NCBI GenBank assembly: GCA_031255955.1
Contig: JAIRRO010000137.1
Coordinates: 1 to 7,634, forward strand
Source of the DNA: Oscillospiraceae bacterium
Lineage (GTDB): Bacteria > Bacillota > Clostridia > Oscillospirales > Oscillospiraceae
Length of the DNA stretch: 7,634 nt
Direction of reading: 5' to 3'
Position numbers and translations under genes: made by a program. The notes under the pieces were generated by a model. The model was not told the origin of the DNA, did no database searches, and saw only the letters and a program-made list of their open reading frames with translations. Each line of letters opens with the position of its first letter. The first letter of the stretch is position 1. Shown piece by piece: positions 6,414 to 7,634 of this stretch.

Positions 6414-6937
6414 CGGGGATACAAAAGCCCGCCGTACACGACTAACACACCATTTGTTGTCATTTTAAGATATAATGGAATTTCATTATCTATACATTGA
6501 CTTTTGACAAAAAGCACGGTATTCTTCAATAGATCCCAGTCGTATGTAGGTTCGCCTCCGCCAGTAAAATTTATCATGAATGGTTCGTTCTTCTTGGTAA
6601 TGAGTTTATTTATCGTTCTTTTCTTAATGATGTCTTTGATAAATATCTCGACATCACTTAATTGTAATTTGTGTTCGTCTTTATCTGTAGAAGAATAGCC
6701 GCAATAACTACACCTTAGGTTGCAATTATATGTAAGGCAAATCCCGATGTCGTTTATCGCTATTTTATCCATGCGCATTTCATCATAATTTAGTATTGTT
6801 AAACCGGACAGAATCGATTCATAATCGGGATCGCTTGGGAATGTCGCATTAATCATGTCGACTATTTCTTTACCCATATCCGACTTGTATATGATAAGTC
6901 TGTCTGAATCGAACACATAGTTACCGATTGTGTGCAT
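6293..6937 (-). pseudogene. Truncated radical SAM protein; native part about 6443-6937
   Basis: Only the N-terminal part of a radical SAM enzyme remains. Residues 1-60 (IGNYVFDSDRLIIY onward) resemble the two-strand-and-helix start of peptide-recognition domains, though weakly. C72-x3-C76-x2-C79 (CNLRCSYC) binds the 4Fe-4S cluster, FTGGGEP (124-130) is the S-adenosylmethionine motif, and KMTTNGVL (158-165) is the next strand. After residue 165, near base 6443, similarity stops: the frame runs through GC-rich DNA and then antisense of the GXGXG gene for about 49 meaningless codons before a stop. No barrel end or SPASM cysteines remain, so it is almost certainly non-functional. The start at 6937 is chosen because CGGAG (6945-6949 on the plus strand) lies seven bases upstream; the open frame extends back to 7006 without a comparable site. 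Composition is AT-rich, unlike the plus-strand genes. It follows the kinase-like gene by 40 bases. Confidence 0.8.
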
Positions 6938-6977
6938 AATTTTTCTCCGTTCCCATATTTTATAAAATTTGCTTTTG

Positions 6978-7634
6978 TCAGCACCCGAATAATTTAAGTA
7001 TTGCAAGTGAATTGCTTATTTGTTCTTCCGAGATTCCATTATTAAATAGCGCGGTCTTGCACTTTTCAAAAATGGTTTTATTGTCTACTGCAAGCTGTAG
7101 TAATTCTTTATCGCCAATCATTGAAATAGCCTTTTCATCCAATGCAAGGTTGGGAAGCACTTTTGTCCCACTTGCAAAATGACAGGGTGTAAATCCGTAA
7201 TATGCGACAATTTCTTTGCCGTCCAGTTTATGTTCAACTAATCCGTATTTATAATCAGTATGGGAATCAAGGTCAATAAATTGAAAGCCTTCGGTATCAT
7301 CATAAAAAAAATTGCTTTTCCCGTTGAAATCTATCAAAATATCGTTATTTAATAAAACGATAATATCGTTTATAAATTTGTCAAAGTGGTCTTGCGGTAC
7401 TTTAGATATTAATTCCGTTCTTGAAATAACGTATTTTTTTGCATCAGTATCACTTGAAAGATATGCAAGGTTATCTTTGCTAACATAGTATTCTTTCATA
7501 ATTGCATCGTCATAAAGTTCCTCTCCTTTTGCTCGTAATTGAATTATGTAGCCACTTCCATTCTCACTTTCCGGCTCAAAACAATAACCAAGAATAGGAA
7601 CAACTGCGACACCTTGTTCTTTTAAAATCATAAG
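6978..7634 (-). CDS. Unrecognised protein with weak kinase/phosphotransferase-like pattern (5' end outside window)
   Basis: About 218 residues are visible. The frame is open to the window edge, and an ATG at 7629-7631 has no visible ribosome site, so the true start is unknown. I do not recognise a named family. The pattern is faintly like aminoglycoside-phosphotransferase or protein-kinase folds: GVAVVPILGY then GSGYIIQLRAKGEELYD resembles the hinge between lobes, and LIDFNGKSNFFYDD then GFQFIDLDSH resembles a catalytic loop (Asp...Asn) followed by the metal-binding Asp. The usual His before the catalytic Asp is absent and the Asp-to-Asn spacing is one residue too long, so activity is doubtful. 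The nucleotide-binding lysine would lie outside the window. It is AT-rich like the truncated radical SAM gene 40 bases downstream, with which it probably formed an operon, so a role in peptide or protein modification is possible but unproven. Confidence 0.6.
   Translation of the reverse strand, partial: LMILKEQGVAVVPILGYCFEPESENGSGYIIQLRAKGEELYDDAIMKEYYVSKDNLAYLSSDTDAKKYVISRTELISKVPQDHFDKFINDIIVLLNNDILIDFNGKSNFFYDDTEGFQFIDLDSHTDYKYGLVEHKLDGKEIVAYYGFTPCHFASGTKVLPNLALDEKAISMIGDKELLQLAVDNKTIFEKCKTALFNNGISEEQISNSLAILKLFGC

Noticed and set aside
6344..6434. CGGCGGG near 6344 and CCCGCCG near 6428 as a terminator stem
   Set aside because: The arms are about 80 bases apart, the first lies inside the GXGXG gene, and no T-run follows the second.
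6471..6476. Perfect TATAAT on the plus strand
   Set aside because: It lies inside the truncated radical SAM coding region in AT-rich DNA, and no -35 box lies at 16-18 bases (the nearest, TTGTCA, is 8 bases away).
1..7634. CRISPR arrays, tRNA or rRNA genes, insertion sequences, attachment sites
   Set aside because: I saw no regularly spaced direct repeats, cloverleaf sequence, transposase motifs or terminal inverted repeats when reading both strands. Short or divergent examples could be missed by eye.

Overview
The window holds most of a glutamate-synthase operon of the split, archaeal type, in which each domain has its own gene. A small peptide-modification (RiPP) locus sits inside it. The plus-strand genes are GC-rich with strong GGAGG ribosome sites, tight spacing and TAATG stop/start overlaps. 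The abundance of iron-sulfur and radical-SAM proteins and the style of the PurA sequence suggest a strict anaerobe, most likely a high-GC member of the Clostridia. Synergistota cannot be excluded from sequence alone.

Layout on the plus strand: (1) 2-838, the 3' part of the FMN/3Fe-4S catalytic domain of glutamate synthase; (2) 848-2116, adenylosuccinate synthetase (purA); (3) 2144-2578, a ferredoxin-like subunit with 16 cysteines in four 4Fe-4S motifs; (4) 2579-2692, a gap with a near-consensus sigma-A promoter; (5) 2693-2908, a 71-residue Cys-rich peptide, probably a RiPP precursor; (6) 2921-2973, a strong hairpin followed by six T; (7) 3003-3281, a PqqD-like peptide-binding protein; (8) 3281-4366, a radical SAM/SPASM maturase; (9) 4423-5685, an FAD/NAD(P) oxidoreductase; (10) 5685-6413, the GXGXG domain of glutamate synthase. 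Genes 1, 3, 9 and 10 should form one enzyme: the flavin reductase takes electrons from NAD(P)H, the Fe-S subunit relays them, and the FMN domain reduces 2-oxoglutarate with ammonia from glutamine. The amidotransferase gene must lie left of the window. The peptide locus lies between the Fe-S subunit and its reductase, with its own promoter.

On the right, from about position 6443, the DNA becomes AT-rich and the genes run on the minus strand. There is an incomplete protein with a faint kinase-like pattern (6978-7634, continuing past the window), then a second radical SAM gene cut off after its GGGEP and TTNG motifs. The reading frame of that fragment runs on into antisense of the GXGXG gene. 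This sharp change marks a recombination scar, the edge of acquired DNA, or an assembly join.

The most interesting element is the 2612-4366 peptide locus. Its precursor ends in two tandem seven-residue units (MPTEDWC and APTANWC). I do not recognise this precursor as a named RiPP family. No protease or exporter for it is visible in the window.
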